DNA of 36,669 nucleotides from Pseudomonadota bacterium (lineage in GTDB: Bacteria > Actinomycetota > Actinomycetes > Actinomycetales > Cellulomonadaceae), in assembly GCA_021833345.1 (NCBI GenBank), contig JAKBFW010000002.1, positions 12,528-49,196 of the forward strand. The letters run 5' to 3'. This document shows, piece by piece, positions 8,813 through 18,725 of this stretch (within the stretch, counting starts at the first letter, position 1; each line of letters starts with the position of its first letter). The notes below the pieces were generated by a model. It ran no database searches. It was not told where the DNA came from and saw only the letters and a program-made list of their open reading frames with translations. Position numbers and translations under genes: made by a program.

Positions 8813-8884
8813 GCGGCACTGCTCCTTCGTGGTGGTCCGTGGCTGCACCCTAGCCGGGCGGGGTGCCCCGGATGCCGCGCCCCA

Positions 8885-8929
8885 CGAACCGATGGCCCAG
8901 GCAGGTGACCTGTCTGGGCCATCGGTTCG
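8885..8929 (-). terminator. Intercistronic hairpin between the lipoprotein and ATPase genes
   Basis: Arms of 20 bases (cgaaccgatggcccag... / ...ctgggccatcggttcg) are separated by a five-base loop and pair with one imperfect position (G-T on the plus strand, A-C in the minus-strand RNA). No run of T follows on the minus strand. It lies downstream of the highly expressed type of gene (binding protein) and upstream of the ATPase. It is therefore most likely a partial terminator or RNA-stabilising stem that makes binding protein more abundant than the membrane parts. The structure is seen; the role is inferred. Confidence 0.8.
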
Positions 8930-8993
8930 CGCGATGCCGTTCAGCCGCCGGTCGGCTGCTGATCAGCGGGCGTGTCAGGCGGGATGCCGGGGG

Positions 8994-10097
8994 TCAGTTC
9001 GAGCTCGTCGACGTGACCTTGAGGCTGCCGTCGATGATCGCCTTCTTCAGGTCCGCGACCTTGGTCTTGAGCGCGGCCGGGACCTGCGAGTCGAAGCTGT
9101 GGAACGGCGCGATGTCGATGCCGCCGTTCGCCAGCGTGCCGACGTAGGGCGTCGACGTGTACTTGCCGTCCAGGCCCTGCTTGACGGTGTCGTAGACCGA
9201 CTGACCGATCTCCTTGATGACCGAGGTCAGGATGATGTCCTTGTACTCAGGGGCCGACAGGTACCAGTCCTGGTCGACGCCGATGATCTCGACGTTGCCG
9301 GCCGCCTTCGCGGCCGCCGCGGCGCCCAGCCCGACGGGACCGGCGACCGGCATGATGATGTCGGCGCCCTGGTCGATGAAGCCCTTCGCCAGGTTCTGGC
9401 CGTTGGCCTGGTTGTCGAAGTCGCCGGTGAACGAGCCCTTCTGCGTCGCCTTGGTCCAGCCGAGGACCTGCACGGACTTGCTGTTGTCGGTGTTGTACTG
9501 CGCGACGCCGTCGGCGAAGCCGTCCATGAAGATCGTGACGGACGGGAGCTGCATGCCACCGAAGGTCGCGACCTTCCCGGTCTTGGTCATACCGGCGGCG
9601 ACGTAGCCCGCGAGGAAGGAGGCCTCCTGCGTGTTGAAGAGCAGCGGCTTGCCGTTCGTCAGCGTCACGGGCTTGAAGTTCGCGTCCGAGAACGCGCTGT
9701 CGACGAGCGCGAAGTTGATCTTCGGGTTCGCGTTCGCGGCGGTCTGGATCGCACCGGCCAGGTTGAAGCCGACGCCGATGATCAGGTCGCAGTTCTGCGA
9801 GACGAGGTTGTCGATGTTCGGCGTGAAGTCCGTCGACGCGGTGGACTCGACCTTGACCTCGGTGATGCCGAGGTCGGCCTTGGCCTTGTCGAGGCCCTCA
9901 GCACCCGACTGGTTGAACGACTTGTCCTGGAATCCACCGGCGTCCGAGACCATGCACGCCTTGTACTTCACGGCGGCCACGCTCGGGCTGCTGCCGGTCG
10001 ACCCGGTCGGGGTGGTCGTGCTCGGCGCGCTGCCGCAGGCCGCGAGTGCGAGCGCCGCGATCCCGGCGAAAGCCGCCGTGCGAATGATGTTCTTCAC
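8994..10097 (-). CDS. BMP-family nucleoside-binding lipoprotein
   Basis: Surface-anchored substrate-binding protein of the nucleoside importer (PnrA/BmpA/NupN family). The 367-residue product has a lipoprotein signal peptide with lipobox LAAC (Cys21), a Ser/Thr/Gly linker, and the BMP fold: CMVSDAGGFQDKSFNQSGAEGL, NIDNLVSQNCDLIIGVGF, GKVATFGGMQLPSVTIFMDGF, and VEIIGVDQDWYLS. The GTG at 10097 is chosen because GGAG lies seven bases upstream and the signal peptide then has a normal length. The 593-residue track ORF merely extends upstream. As first gene of the operon and followed by a hairpin, it is probably the most abundant product. Adenosine or other purine nucleosides are likely ligands, judging from the downstream enzymes. 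Confidence 0.94.
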   Translation of the reverse strand: MKNIIRTAAFAGIAALALAACGSAPSTTTPTGSTGSSPSVAAVKYKACMVSDAGGFQDKSFNQSGAEGLDKAKADLGITEVKVESTASTDFTPNIDNLVSQNCDLIIGVGFNLAGAIQTAANANPKINFALVDSAFSDANFKPVTLTNGKPLLFNTQEASFLAGYVAAGMTKTGKVATFGGMQLPSVTIFMDGFADGVAQYNTDNSKSVQVLGWTKATQKGSFTGDFDNQANGQNLAKGFIDQGADIIMPVAGPVGLGAAAAAKAAGNVEIIGVDQDWYLSAPEYKDIILTSVIKEIGQSVYDTVKQGLDGKYTSTPYVGTLANGGIDIAPFHSFDSQVPAALKTKVADLKKAIIDGSLKVTSTSSN

Positions 10098-10205
10098 GTA
10101 GAACTCCTGGTTCATCGATGGTCGGCCGAGGGGCGGACGCGAGCCGCGAACGGAGCAAACACATCCCCTGCGACCTGCGGCGTCGTCCCGGCTCGCATGC
10201 ACCGA

Positions 10206-10211
10206 ACAGTA
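10206..10211 (-). promoter_or_regulatory. Candidate -10 of the nucleoside operon
   Basis: TACTGT (minus strand) fits TANNNT and would give a 5' leader of roughly 100 bases before the lipoprotein GTG. The 166-base gap 10098-10263 also holds a short inverted pair, cgaacag at 10203 and ctgttcg at 10257, flanking a GT-rich stretch (gtgtgtcccgtgtgtg). A repressor operator is possible but unproven. Confidence 0.35.
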
Positions 10212-10263
10212 GCGATCCCTGTGTGTCCCGTGTGTGACGCAGGGGCGGTTCGCGCGCTGTTCG

Positions 10264-11547
10264 TTATGCAGTCGGAATGTTCGACCGACCACTGGGACGG
10301 GCCGTCCCGGTGATCGGGACGGCGCCCGCGAGGAGCGCGCTCCTGACCAGCAGCAGGACCGCGAGCTCGATCGCTCGCTCGTCGACCTCCAGGTTGCCCT
10401 GATGGATGTCGAAGGTCCGCCCGCCGGGCGTTCGCGTCCCGAGTCGCGCCAACGCGCCGGGGACCCGGGTGAGGTACCAGGCGAAGTCCTCACCGCCGAG
10501 CGACTGCTCCGTGAGCAGCACCGATCCGGGACCGAGGACGTCCCGTGCGGCTGCCTCGAGCACAGCCGTGGCGTGCTCGTCGTTCTCGACCGGTGGCACG
10601 CCGCGGTGGTGACGCACCTCGACCTCGACGTCGTACGGTGCGACGACCTGCTCGACCGCGGCGTGGAAGACCTGCGACGCGCGCTCCCACGCCCGCACGT
10701 CCAGGCATCGCAGCGTCCCCCGCACCGTGCCCGTCGTCGGGATCGCGTTGTGCGCCGTGCCGGACTGCACGGCACCCCAGGTGAGGTTCACCCCGGACCT
10801 CGGGTCCAGGCGCCGCCCGAGGACCGCCGGGACCTGGGTGATCACCTGACCGAGGGCGAACACGACGTCGCCCGTCAGGTGCGGGCGGGACGTGTGGCCC
10901 CCTGCGCTGGTCACGGTGACCGCGACCTCGTCCGACGCCGAGGTGATCGGGCCGATCCTCGTACCGACCTGCCCGACGTCGACCTTCGGGTCGCAGTGCA
11001 ACGCGTACACCTGGCCCACCCCGTCGAGCCCACCGGCCGCGATCACGTCGAGAGACCCACCGGGTTGGACCTCCTCTGCCGGCTGGAAGATCAGCCGCAC
11101 GCCCGTCGTCAGCAGCCCGTCCGCCGCGAGATCGGCGAGGACGAGGCCCGCCCCGAGCACGGCAGTCGTGTGGACGTCGTGGCCGCACGCGTGCGCGACG
11201 CCCGGGTGCGTCGAAGACCACGGCACGCCGGACGTCTCCAGCAGAGGCAGCGCGTCGAGGTCCGCCCGGAGCGCGACGCGGAGCCGTCCGGAGTCGGTCG
11301 AGCCGGGGCCGATGTCGCACACGAGCCCGCTCCCCGGGAGCAGGCGCGGCGCGAGCCCCGCTCGCCGCAGCCGGTCCGCGACGACCTGAGTGGTCCGCAG
11401 CTCGGTTCGCGCCAGCTCCGGGTGCGCGTGGAGGTCGCGTCGGGTCTCGATGAGCTCCTGACGGAGTCCCGCCGCCGATGCGACCAGTCGCGCCAGGAGG
11501 GCCGCGTCGTCTCCCGGTACCGGTGCCGACTCGCCGACCCCGCGCAT
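10264..11547 (-). CDS. M20-family amidohydrolase / metallopeptidase
   Basis: Two-metal hydrolase of the M20D (amidohydrolase, hippuricase/IAA-amino acid hydrolase) type, which removes acyl groups from N-acyl amino acids or related compounds; the substrate here is unknown. The 427-residue product has RRDLHAHPELA near residue 40, VALRADLDALP, the metal site ACGHDVHTT (Cys121, His123), QPAEE (Glu158-159), YALHCDP (His184), the dimerisation-domain GGHTSRPH, and C-terminal GGEDFAWYL. The ATG at 11547 shares one base with the upstream stop (TGATG), indicating coupling to the mannose-1-phosphate guanylyltransferase gene. The track ORF extension is a shadow of that gene. Such enzymes are often recycling or salvage enzymes; a functional tie to nucleosides or mannose is not evident. 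Confidence 0.92.
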   Translation of the reverse strand: MRGVGESAPVPGDDAALLARLVASAAGLRQELIETRRDLHAHPELARTELRTTQVVADRLRRAGLAPRLLPGSGLVCDIGPGSTDSGRLRVALRADLDALPLLETSGVPWSSTHPGVAHACGHDVHTTAVLGAGLVLADLAADGLLTTGVRLIFQPAEEVQPGGSLDVIAAGGLDGVGQVYALHCDPKVDVGQVGTRIGPITSASDEVAVTVTSAGGHTSRPHLTGDVVFALGQVITQVPAVLGRRLDPRSGVNLTWGAVQSGTAHNAIPTTGTVRGTLRCLDVRAWERASQVFHAAVEQVVAPYDVEVEVRHHRGVPPVENDEHATAVLEAAARDVLGPGSVLLTEQSLGGEDFAWYLTRVPGALARLGTRTPGGRTFDIHQGNLEVDERAIELAVLLLVRSALLAGAVPITGTARPSGRSNIPTA

Positions 11548-12659
11548 CACAGGAGCTCGACCCGGCCGTCGGCCCGCAGGCGGTCGACGACGGTCTTGAC
11601 CTGCTGGGCGTGCGCGAGCGTCGTGACGAGCAGGGCGTCGGGGGTGTCCACGACGACGACGTCCGGGATGCCCAGGACCGCGACCTGCCGACCCGCGGCG
11701 GGGATCACGAGCGCGCGCGCGGAGTCGACGAGCGACGCGAGGGTCGCGGGCCCGAGGATGCGCGCTCCCTCGGCGGTGCCGGGCAGGAGTGCGGCCAGCG
11801 ACGCGAAGTCCCCGACGTCGTCCCAGCTGAAGTCTCCCGGAACCACGGCGACCCCACCGGCGGCCGCGACCGGCTCGGCGATGGCGTGGTCGATCGCGAT
11901 CTTCGGGAGCGACGGCCATCGGTCGGCCAGGACCGCCGCCCGGTCGGGGGTGTCCCATGCCGCGGCGATCGCCCGCAGGCCGTCGTGCAGGGTCGGGAGC
12001 TGGGTGGCCAGGTGGTCGAGAAGCACCTCGGCGCGCACGAGGAACATGCCCGCGTTCCACCGGTACTCGCCCGTCGCGAGGTACTCGGCCGCGCTCTCGG
12101 CGTCCGGCTTCTCGGTGAAACCCGCGGCGAGCCGGACCCCTGGACCGCCCTCGATCCCCAGGAGGGCACCGCTGCGGACGTAACCGAACGCGGTCGACGG
12201 CTCCGTCGCCGCGATGCCGATCGTCACGACGTAACCCGCCCGCGCGGCTGCGACGCCCTCGCGGACCGCTCCCTCGAAGGCGTCCGCGCCGTCGATGACG
12301 TGGTCGGCCGCGAACGAGCCGAGCACGACGTCACCATGGCGATGCACGAGGACAGCCGCCGCGAGCCCGATCGCCGCCATCGAGTCACGAGGTGACGGCT
12401 CGGCGAGCACGTCGGCCGCGGCGACCTCCGGGACCTGCGCCCGCACCGCGTCGACGTGCCGCTCGCCGGTCACGACCATCACGCCACCGGCACCGGTCAG
12501 CGGCACCAGCCGATCCACGGTCTGCTGGAGCAGCGTGCGCCCGGAGCCGGTGAGGTCGTGCAGGAACTTGGGATGGCCGGCGCGTGACAGGGGCCACAGG
12601 CGCGTCCCGGCGCCACCGGCCGGGATGACGGCACGGAAGCCGGGGATCGAGGACGACAT
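11547..12659 (-). CDS. manC: Mannose-1-phosphate guanylyltransferase
   Basis: Makes GDP-mannose from mannose-1-phosphate and GTP, the donor for mannosylation and mannose-containing glycans. The 370-residue product begins with the nucleotidyltransferase signature IPAGGAGTRLWPLSR (residues 12-26) followed by HPKFL, where many homologues have PKQFL. It also has EPSPRDS, FAADHVI, GFTEKP, YRWNAGMF and PGDFSWDDVGDF. It lacks the C-terminal isomerase domain of bifunctional ManC proteins, as is normal in actinobacteria, where the gene is also called manB. TAACCT ends six bases before the ATG, so the mRNA is probably leaderless. A GT-C mannosyltransferase elsewhere in the window depends on mannose donors, although through a lipid-linked form if it is of the usual type. 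Confidence 0.92.
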   Translation of the reverse strand: MSSSIPGFRAVIPAGGAGTRLWPLSRAGHPKFLHDLTGSGRTLLQQTVDRLVPLTGAGGVMVVTGERHVDAVRAQVPEVAAADVLAEPSPRDSMAAIGLAAAVLVHRHGDVVLGSFAADHVIDGADAFEGAVREGVAAARAGYVVTIGIAATEPSTAFGYVRSGALLGIEGGPGVRLAAGFTEKPDAESAAEYLATGEYRWNAGMFLVRAEVLLDHLATQLPTLHDGLRAIAAAWDTPDRAAVLADRWPSLPKIAIDHAIAEPVAAAGGVAVVPGDFSWDDVGDFASLAALLPGTAEGARILGPATLASLVDSARALVIPAAGRQVAVLGIPDVVVVDTPDALLVTTLAHAQQVKTVVDRLRADGRVELL

Positions 12660-12665
12660 AGCGCC

Positions 12666-12671
12666 AGGTTA
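12666..12671 (-). promoter_or_regulatory. Candidate -10 for leaderless manC
   Basis: TAACCT on the minus strand, six bases before the ATG at 12659, in the 105-base gap after the DUF559-like gene. No ribosome binding site is visible between hexamer and start codon, in keeping with a leaderless transcript. Confidence 0.6.
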
Positions 12672-12764
12672 CGGGCTGCGCGAGCGCACGGTGGGCGCGA
12701 CCCGGCGTCCGGCCCGGTGCGTCGTCGAGCTCGCACCCGCGTGCTGCGCTCGCCGGTGCGGCGC

Positions 12765-13859
12765 TCAGTCGACCGTCACCTGCCACGGGTGCGCGCGGCT
12801 GCCCCTCGTGCGCCGGAGGCGGTACACCCGCCGGAGGCGTCGCTGCCACGCCGTCGACGCCTGTTCCGTCGCGACGTCCGCCGCGGTCGCGCGCACGACG
12901 ACGAGACCGAGCGCCTCGAGCGAACGCGCTCGGCGTGCCTCGCCCGCGCGGTGCTCCGCATCGGAGTGCGTCGCACCGTCGTACTCACCGACCACGCCGA
13001 CGTCGGGGTCGAGCAGGTCGACCCGCGCGACGAGCTCGCCACGCGCGTCGCGGATCACCGGGTGGCACCGCGGACGCGGTAGCCCGGCGTCGAGCCAGAG
13101 CAGGCGGAGCGCGCTCTCCTGAGGTGAGCCCGCCCCGGCGTCCACGGTCTCCAGGACCCGGAGCGCGGACGGCCTGCCCCGCCAGCCAGGGCGCGCGAGC
13201 GCCATCGCCCGCACCTCCGCGAGGTCCACCACACCGAGGTGGAGCAGCCGGTCCAGCGCGGCGACCGCGGCAGGCTGCCGCCACAGCCGCGCCAGGTCGA
13301 ACGCCGTGCGCACCGCTGTCGTGACGGGGACGCCGTCGACGGCCGTCCGGTCCGTCGGGGGCACCACGCTGCGGAAGATCCGTGCGTCGTCGCCCGGCCG
13401 CAGCCGTGCCGAGCGCGGGGCGCAGACCAGGACCCGGGCGGAGGTGGACCCGACCTCGACCCGCCGGCCTTGCGCGGCCTGCCCGCACCATGCGTCGCCC
13501 GTGAACACCGCCAGGTCGTCGTCGGGCACCGCTGCGCGCTCGTGCAGCCGAGCGGCCGCCCAGCCCCCGACCACGCAGCCGGAGGTGAGCCGGAGCGCCG
13601 TCGCCGCGATGCGCGCATCGGGATCGGCGGTCCGGTCCCCGGGACGTGCCCCCACCCCGTGCGCCGCCGCGACCGCCTCCCGGCCGTCCGTCTCCACCCG
13701 GCTGCGGCCGTGCACCTCGAGGTGCGGGGTCCCCAGGATCCACGGCATCGCAGCCGGTGCACCGGGACGGTGAGCGTGCTCCGGAGCTGCGGCCATGCGA
13801 CGAGACAAGTCCGATGAGCCCGGCGCCGCCGACCCGGACCCGCCGCAGGTGAACGGCAC
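12765..13859 (-). CDS. DUF559-like protein with PD-(D/E)XK-type C-terminal region
   Basis: A 364-residue protein of a kind common in actinobacteria. The N-terminal half carries GGWAAARLHER and VVPPTDRTAVDGVPVTTAVRTAFDLAR, a layout seen in AbiEi-antitoxin-like proteins. The C-terminal half has SPQESALRLLWLDAGLPRPRCHPVI, then RVDLLDPDVGVVGEYDGATHSD and VVVRATAADV. These match the endonuclease-like DUF559/Vsr fold, with acidic residues in RVDLLDP and GEYDG as putative metal ligands. The GTG at 13859 is favoured by GGAGG five bases upstream; ATG at 13796 or 13748 would remove the odd first 21-37 residues. Function is unknown. No toxin or restriction partner lies beside it, so I do not call a defence system. 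Confidence 0.75.
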   Translation of the reverse strand: MPFTCGGSGSAAPGSSDLSRRMAAAPEHAHRPGAPAAMPWILGTPHLEVHGRSRVETDGREAVAAAHGVGARPGDRTADPDARIAATALRLTSGCVVGGWAAARLHERAAVPDDDLAVFTGDAWCGQAAQGRRVEVGSTSARVLVCAPRSARLRPGDDARIFRSVVPPTDRTAVDGVPVTTAVRTAFDLARLWRQPAAVAALDRLLHLGVVDLAEVRAMALARPGWRGRPSALRVLETVDAGAGSPQESALRLLWLDAGLPRPRCHPVIRDARGELVARVDLLDPDVGVVGEYDGATHSDAEHRAGEARRARSLEALGLVVVRATAADVATEQASTAWQRRLRRVYRLRRTRGSRAHPWQVTVD

Positions 13860-13885
13860 TCGACCCTCCGGCCGCTGGGGTCAGC

Positions 13886-14833
13886 TCACGGCTCCCGGGA
13901 CCGCGCCCCGGGAGCGGCGGAGTCCGGGTGCGGGGGCGTCGCGACCCAGGCTGCCGACACCAGGACGATGCGCGCGACGAGGTTGACCCAGACAAGGAGC
14001 GTGACGATCGCCGCGAACGACGCGAGCAGGGCGTTGCGTCCGACCGCGCCCGCGACGACCGACGTCCCCAGCTGACGGACGACACCGAGACCGACGCCGG
14101 CGAGAAGCGAGCCGGCGAGCAGATCGCGTCGCGGCGGATGGGCTCCTGCGAGCACCACGACGAGCAGCGCGAAGGCGAGGGCATCGACGACGAGAGAGAT
14201 CAAGGCACCGACCACCACGACGGCCCATGCGGCACCGGCCCCCAGACCGATCGCGCCCCGGATCCAGTGCACCGCGCTGGCGAGGACGAGGCTCAGGGCC
14301 GCGGAGACCAGCACCCCGGCGGACAGCGCCGCGAGGCCCGCCAGCTCCCTGAGCTTCCCGACGAACGCGTTCGCACCTCCCGGGGGCAGACCGAGCACCG
14401 CCCGGAGCCCGGTCCGGAGCGCCGCCATCCACGAGATGGCACTCAGCACGAGCACGACCACCGCGACGCCGCCGGCGACGTTGAACCCGGTCGTCAGGGT
14501 CAGCGACTCCGGCGAGATCGCTCCGCGACCATCACCGGTGTCGATGAGCCCGGGAAGCGAGGACGACACCGTCGACACGACACGTGACCGGAGCGCATGG
14601 TCGCCGCCGAGGACCGCGCTGAAGACCGTGAACCCGATCGTCAGGGTCGCGAAGACCGAGAACACGGCGCTGTACGCGATACCACCGGTGAGGACGCCAC
14701 CACCGGCCGCACCGAACCGGGCGTTCGCGCGACCGATCCGTGTCCGCTGCAGTCGGGCCAGCGCCTGCCTCACGGCCTCGACGACCCGTCGGGCAGACGA
14801 TGCGGGAGGCACCGGGCCGGGAGAGCGGGGCAT
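13886..14833 (-). CDS. YihY/BrkB-family integral membrane protein
   Basis: A 315-residue membrane protein with about six hydrophobic segments. It opens with the family pattern RANARFGAAGGGVLTGGIAYSAVFSVFATLTIGF, and later has ALLASFAAIVTLLVWVNLVARIVLVSAAWVA, the typical YihY/BrkB end. The family was once mislabelled ribonuclease BN; the true function is not established, though a transport role has been suggested. It lies nine bases after the RNA-ligase-like gene. A TAGGGT hexamer ends six bases before the ATG and includes that gene's TAG stop, so it may have its own leaderless transcript. The C-terminal tail is short and Pro/Arg-rich. Confidence 0.88.
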   Translation of the reverse strand: MPRSPGPVPPASSARRVVEAVRQALARLQRTRIGRANARFGAAGGGVLTGGIAYSAVFSVFATLTIGFTVFSAVLGGDHALRSRVVSTVSSSLPGLIDTGDGRGAISPESLTLTTGFNVAGGVAVVVLVLSAISWMAALRTGLRAVLGLPPGGANAFVGKLRELAGLAALSAGVLVSAALSLVLASAVHWIRGAIGLGAGAAWAVVVVGALISLVVDALAFALLVVVLAGAHPPRRDLLAGSLLAGVGLGVVRQLGTSVVAGAVGRNALLASFAAIVTLLVWVNLVARIVLVSAAWVATPPHPDSAAPGARSREP

Positions 14834-14842
14834 GCGTCGACC

Positions 14843-16500
<1,658 letters not shown>

Positions 16501-16537
16501 TCAGAACATGGTCGGGGCCGTCGCGCCTCGGTCGCCC

Positions 16538-16960
16538 TCAGGTCGCCTCGTCGTCGAACGGCGCCGTCGGAACCGACCCGACCCGTTCGGCGACGTCCCC
16601 GGCAGCCCCCGCGACGACGGCGCCGACGGCGTCGACGGCCCCCGCGGAACCGCTCGTGTAGGTCCGGCCGGTGGGTGTCGACCTCAGGGTCGCCCCGAGG
16701 TCGTTCAGGTCGTCGAGCAGCGCGTCACGCACGATGCGACGGGGGTCGTACCGACGCGGGTCGAGCGCCTGCCAGTCGACGTCGGTCGTGTCGACACCGA
16801 GCTCCTCGTCGACCCTGCGCCGCGCGTCCTGCATGAACACCCGGAGCTGCCGAACCCACCTGCCGAGCTCTTCGGCATAGTGCGGCAGACGCTCGGGTCC
16901 GATGACCACGATCGCCACCACCAGGAGGACCAGCGCCTCGCCGCCGTTGATGTCGAACAC
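16538..16960 (-). CDS. tatB: Sec-independent (Tat) translocase protein TatB
   Basis: Membrane component of the twin-arginine export pathway that receives folded substrates with TatC. The 140-residue product starts with an N-terminal membrane helix (GEALVLLVVAIVVIGPERLPHYAEELGRWVRQL), including the GPERLP hinge, followed by an amphipathic helix and a charged, variable tail. The GTG at 16960 gives the normal N-terminus. TAGCCT ends six bases upstream, pointing to a leaderless mRNA. It follows the anti-sigma gene by 69 bases, the same neighbourhood as in mycobacteria, where htrA normally lies between the two; no htrA is present here. tatA and tatC are not in the window. Confidence 0.92.
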   Translation of the reverse strand: MFDINGGEALVLLVVAIVVIGPERLPHYAEELGRWVRQLRVFMQDARRRVDEELGVDTTDVDWQALDPRRYDPRRIVRDALLDDLNDLGATLRSTPTGRTYTSGSAGAVDAVGAVVAGAAGDVAERVGSVPTAPFDDEAT

Positions 16961-16966
16961 GGGCTC

Positions 16967-16972
16967 AGGCTA
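16967..16972 (-). promoter_or_regulatory. Candidate -10 for leaderless tatB
   Basis: TAGCCT on the minus strand, six bases before the GTG at 16960, in the 69-base gap after the anti-sigma gene. Confidence 0.55.
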
Positions 16973-17029
16973 CCCGCGCGGGATCCGGCAAGCGCTCCGC
17001 GCCGAGGACGGCCTGCCGGTCGTCGGCAC

Positions 17030-18010
17030 TCACGGTCCGGCGATGGCCCCCGTCACGATCTGCCAACCACGCACGATCCGTGCCGGAGGTGCGTCGCTGA
17101 ACGCCTCGGCCGGGATCGTGCGCGCCACCTGCTGGACCTGGTCACGGCCCGCGTCGGAGACGAGCTCCACGACGGTGTCCTGGGACTGCCACGCGAGATG
17201 CCACGGCGATCGCGAGAGCACGTACGCGCTCGCTCCTCCGACGTCGACCCGGTCGGCGCCCGCCATGGTCGACGTGTCCAGGATCCCGCGCTGCTCGGTG
17301 AGGACGAGCTGCCCACGAGGGGTCTCGACGTCGACCTCGAGCACCTCGTCGGCGGTCAGCCGCACAGCGGTGACCGTGGCACCGGTGGGGAGCTCCTCGG
17401 GGCACGGCCAGCCGTTCGCGTGCATCCATGCGAGCACCGCGCCCTGCCCGCCGTCGAGGTTCAGGCCGCCGACCGCGCTCGCCGCGGCCGCGCCGGCGTC
17501 CCGCGACACGACGGAGGCAGGACCGGCGGCATCCTCGACGTGCGCCAGGAGAGCCATGGCCTGGGCCGGGCGCTCGGACGGTGCGACGACGTGTGCGTCC
17601 CCGATCACGAACAGCGCGAGCGCAGCCGCCCCGATCCCGACCGCCGAGCTCGCCACCCACCGGCGCGCTCCATGGCGGCCGGCGACGTCGCCGCGCATCC
17701 CCCCGGAGGGGAACGGCTGCGCCGGCGCGAGCAGGCTCGCCGTCGGACGGCGCGGTCCCGACGTGGTCCCGGAGCCATCCGGCGCACCGGGCCCGCACCC
17801 CCCCGCGCCGAGGGCGAGCAGTCGCGCCGTCAGGTCGGGCGCAGGGGCGACGTCGTCGATCGCGCTGAGGACGTGCTGGGACGCGCGTGCCGCGGCGAGC
17901 TCGGCCGCGCACGGCGCGCACGCCGCCGCATGGGCGAGAGCGCGCTCGGCGGCAGCCGGATCGAGCTGCCCGTCGACGAGTGCGCTCGTCAGAGAGCCGA
18001 GGTGTGTCAT
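17030..18010 (-). CDS. rseA: Membrane anti-sigma factor with N-terminal zinc finger (RseA-like)
   Basis: Partner and likely inhibitor of the adjacent SigE. The 326-residue product has an N-terminal zinc-associated anti-sigma motif His27-x3-Cys31-x2-Cys34 (HAAACAPC), a Pro/Gly-rich linker, one membrane helix near 119-136 ([18 protein letters not shown]), and an extracytoplasmic domain of about 190 residues. It is much longer than the mycobacterial RseA, which lacks such a large outer domain as far as I recall. The ATG at 18010 overlaps the sigE stop (ATGA) with GAGGTG upstream, so the two are made together, as usual for sigma/anti-sigma pairs. Release of SigE under cell-envelope stress is inference from the family. 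The symbol is by synteny. Confidence 0.88.
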   Translation of the reverse strand: MTHLGSLTSALVDGQLDPAAAERALAHAAACAPCAAELAAARASQHVLSAIDDVAPAPDLTARLLALGAGGCGPGAPDGSGTTSGPRRPTASLLAPAQPFPSGGMRGDVAGRHGARRWVASSAVGIGAAALALFVIGDAHVVAPSERPAQAMALLAHVEDAAGPASVVSRDAGAAAASAVGGLNLDGGQGAVLAWMHANGWPCPEELPTGATVTAVRLTADEVLEVDVETPRGQLVLTEQRGILDTSTMAGADRVDVGGASAYVLSRSPWHLAWQSQDTVVELVSDAGRDQVQQVARTIPAEAFSDAPPARIVRGWQIVTGAIAGP

Positions 18011-18585
18011 GGGAACACCTCGACGTGATCGCGAGGCGAACCCGGAGCCGTACCCGGCGCGCGATGGCCCAGCGCGGACCTGAGCTGCGCGCGGGCCCGA
18101 TGGATCCGGGAGCGCACCGTCCCCAGCTTGATCCCCAGCGTGACGGCGATCTCCTCGTACGAGAGGCCTTCGATGTCGCACAGGACCACCGCGGCGCGGT
18201 ACTCGGGTGCGAGCGCGTCCAGGGCGCGCTGGACGTCGTGGTCGAGGTTGGCGTGCTCGTAGCCACGTTCGGGCGTACCTCGCCCCTCGGCCGTCGCGAT
18301 GCGCGACGTGTCCTCGCCGATCGGGTCGATGCGGACGCGCTGCCTCCGGCGCACCTGGTCCAGGAAGAGGTTGGTCGTGATCCGGTGCAGCCACCCCTCG
18401 AACGTCCCGGGGGCGTAGGTCGACAGGGACCGGAAGACCCGGACGAACACCTCCTGCGTGAGGTCCTCCGCGTCGTGCTGGTTGCCTGTCAGGCGGTAGG
18501 CCAGGCGGTAGACCCGGGCCGAGTGCTCGCGGACGATCTCCTCCCACGACGGAGCGACCCACTGCTCCTCGGTGGTCACGTCCAT
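18007..18585 (-). CDS. sigE: ECF RNA polymerase sigma factor SigE
   Basis: Extracytoplasmic-function sigma factor of 192 residues. Region 2 spans about 20-85 ([50 protein letters not shown]). Region 4 spans about 115-170 ([41 protein letters not shown]), including the helix-turn-helix that reads the -35. The gene order methyltransferase / sigE / rseA / tatB is that of M. tuberculosis SigE, which responds to envelope stress. ATG 18585 has GGAG eleven bases upstream; a 23-codon ORF overlaps this start (see separate entry). The next in-frame alternative starts would cut into region 2. Confidence 0.93.
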   Translation of the reverse strand: MDVTTEEQWVAPSWEEIVREHSARVYRLAYRLTGNQHDAEDLTQEVFVRVFRSLSTYAPGTFEGWLHRITTNLFLDQVRRRQRVRIDPIGEDTSRIATAEGRGTPERGYEHANLDHDVQRALDALAPEYRAAVVLCDIEGLSYEEIAVTLGIKLGTVRSRIHRARAQLRSALGHRAPGTAPGSPRDHVEVFP

Positions 18586-18647
18586 GTCTTCTCGATCTCC
18601 TCGTCGATGCGGCTCACCCGCGGGCCCATCGGTCCCGTCAGATCCAT
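18576..18647 (-). other. Possible 23-codon leader ORF overlapping the sigE start
   Basis: An ATG at 18647 opens a short frame ([23 protein letters not shown]) that ends with TGA inside the sigE start region, overlapping sigE by ten bases. The C-terminal half is charged and unlike random Arg/Pro shadow sequence. It could couple translation to sigE. There is no strong ribosome binding site, and conservation is unknown. Confidence 0.3.
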
Positions 18648-18725
18648 CTTCGCAGCACGGACGTTCGCAGTCCCGCGGACGTGCGGACGCTCGCGGACCC
18701 GAGGGACAGCCCTGACCCGCGGCGG

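Noticed and set aside
12765-13859. Toxin-antitoxin or restriction system
   Set aside because: The DUF559/AbiEi-like features are present, but no toxin, methylase or second subunit lies beside it, so a system call would be unsupported.
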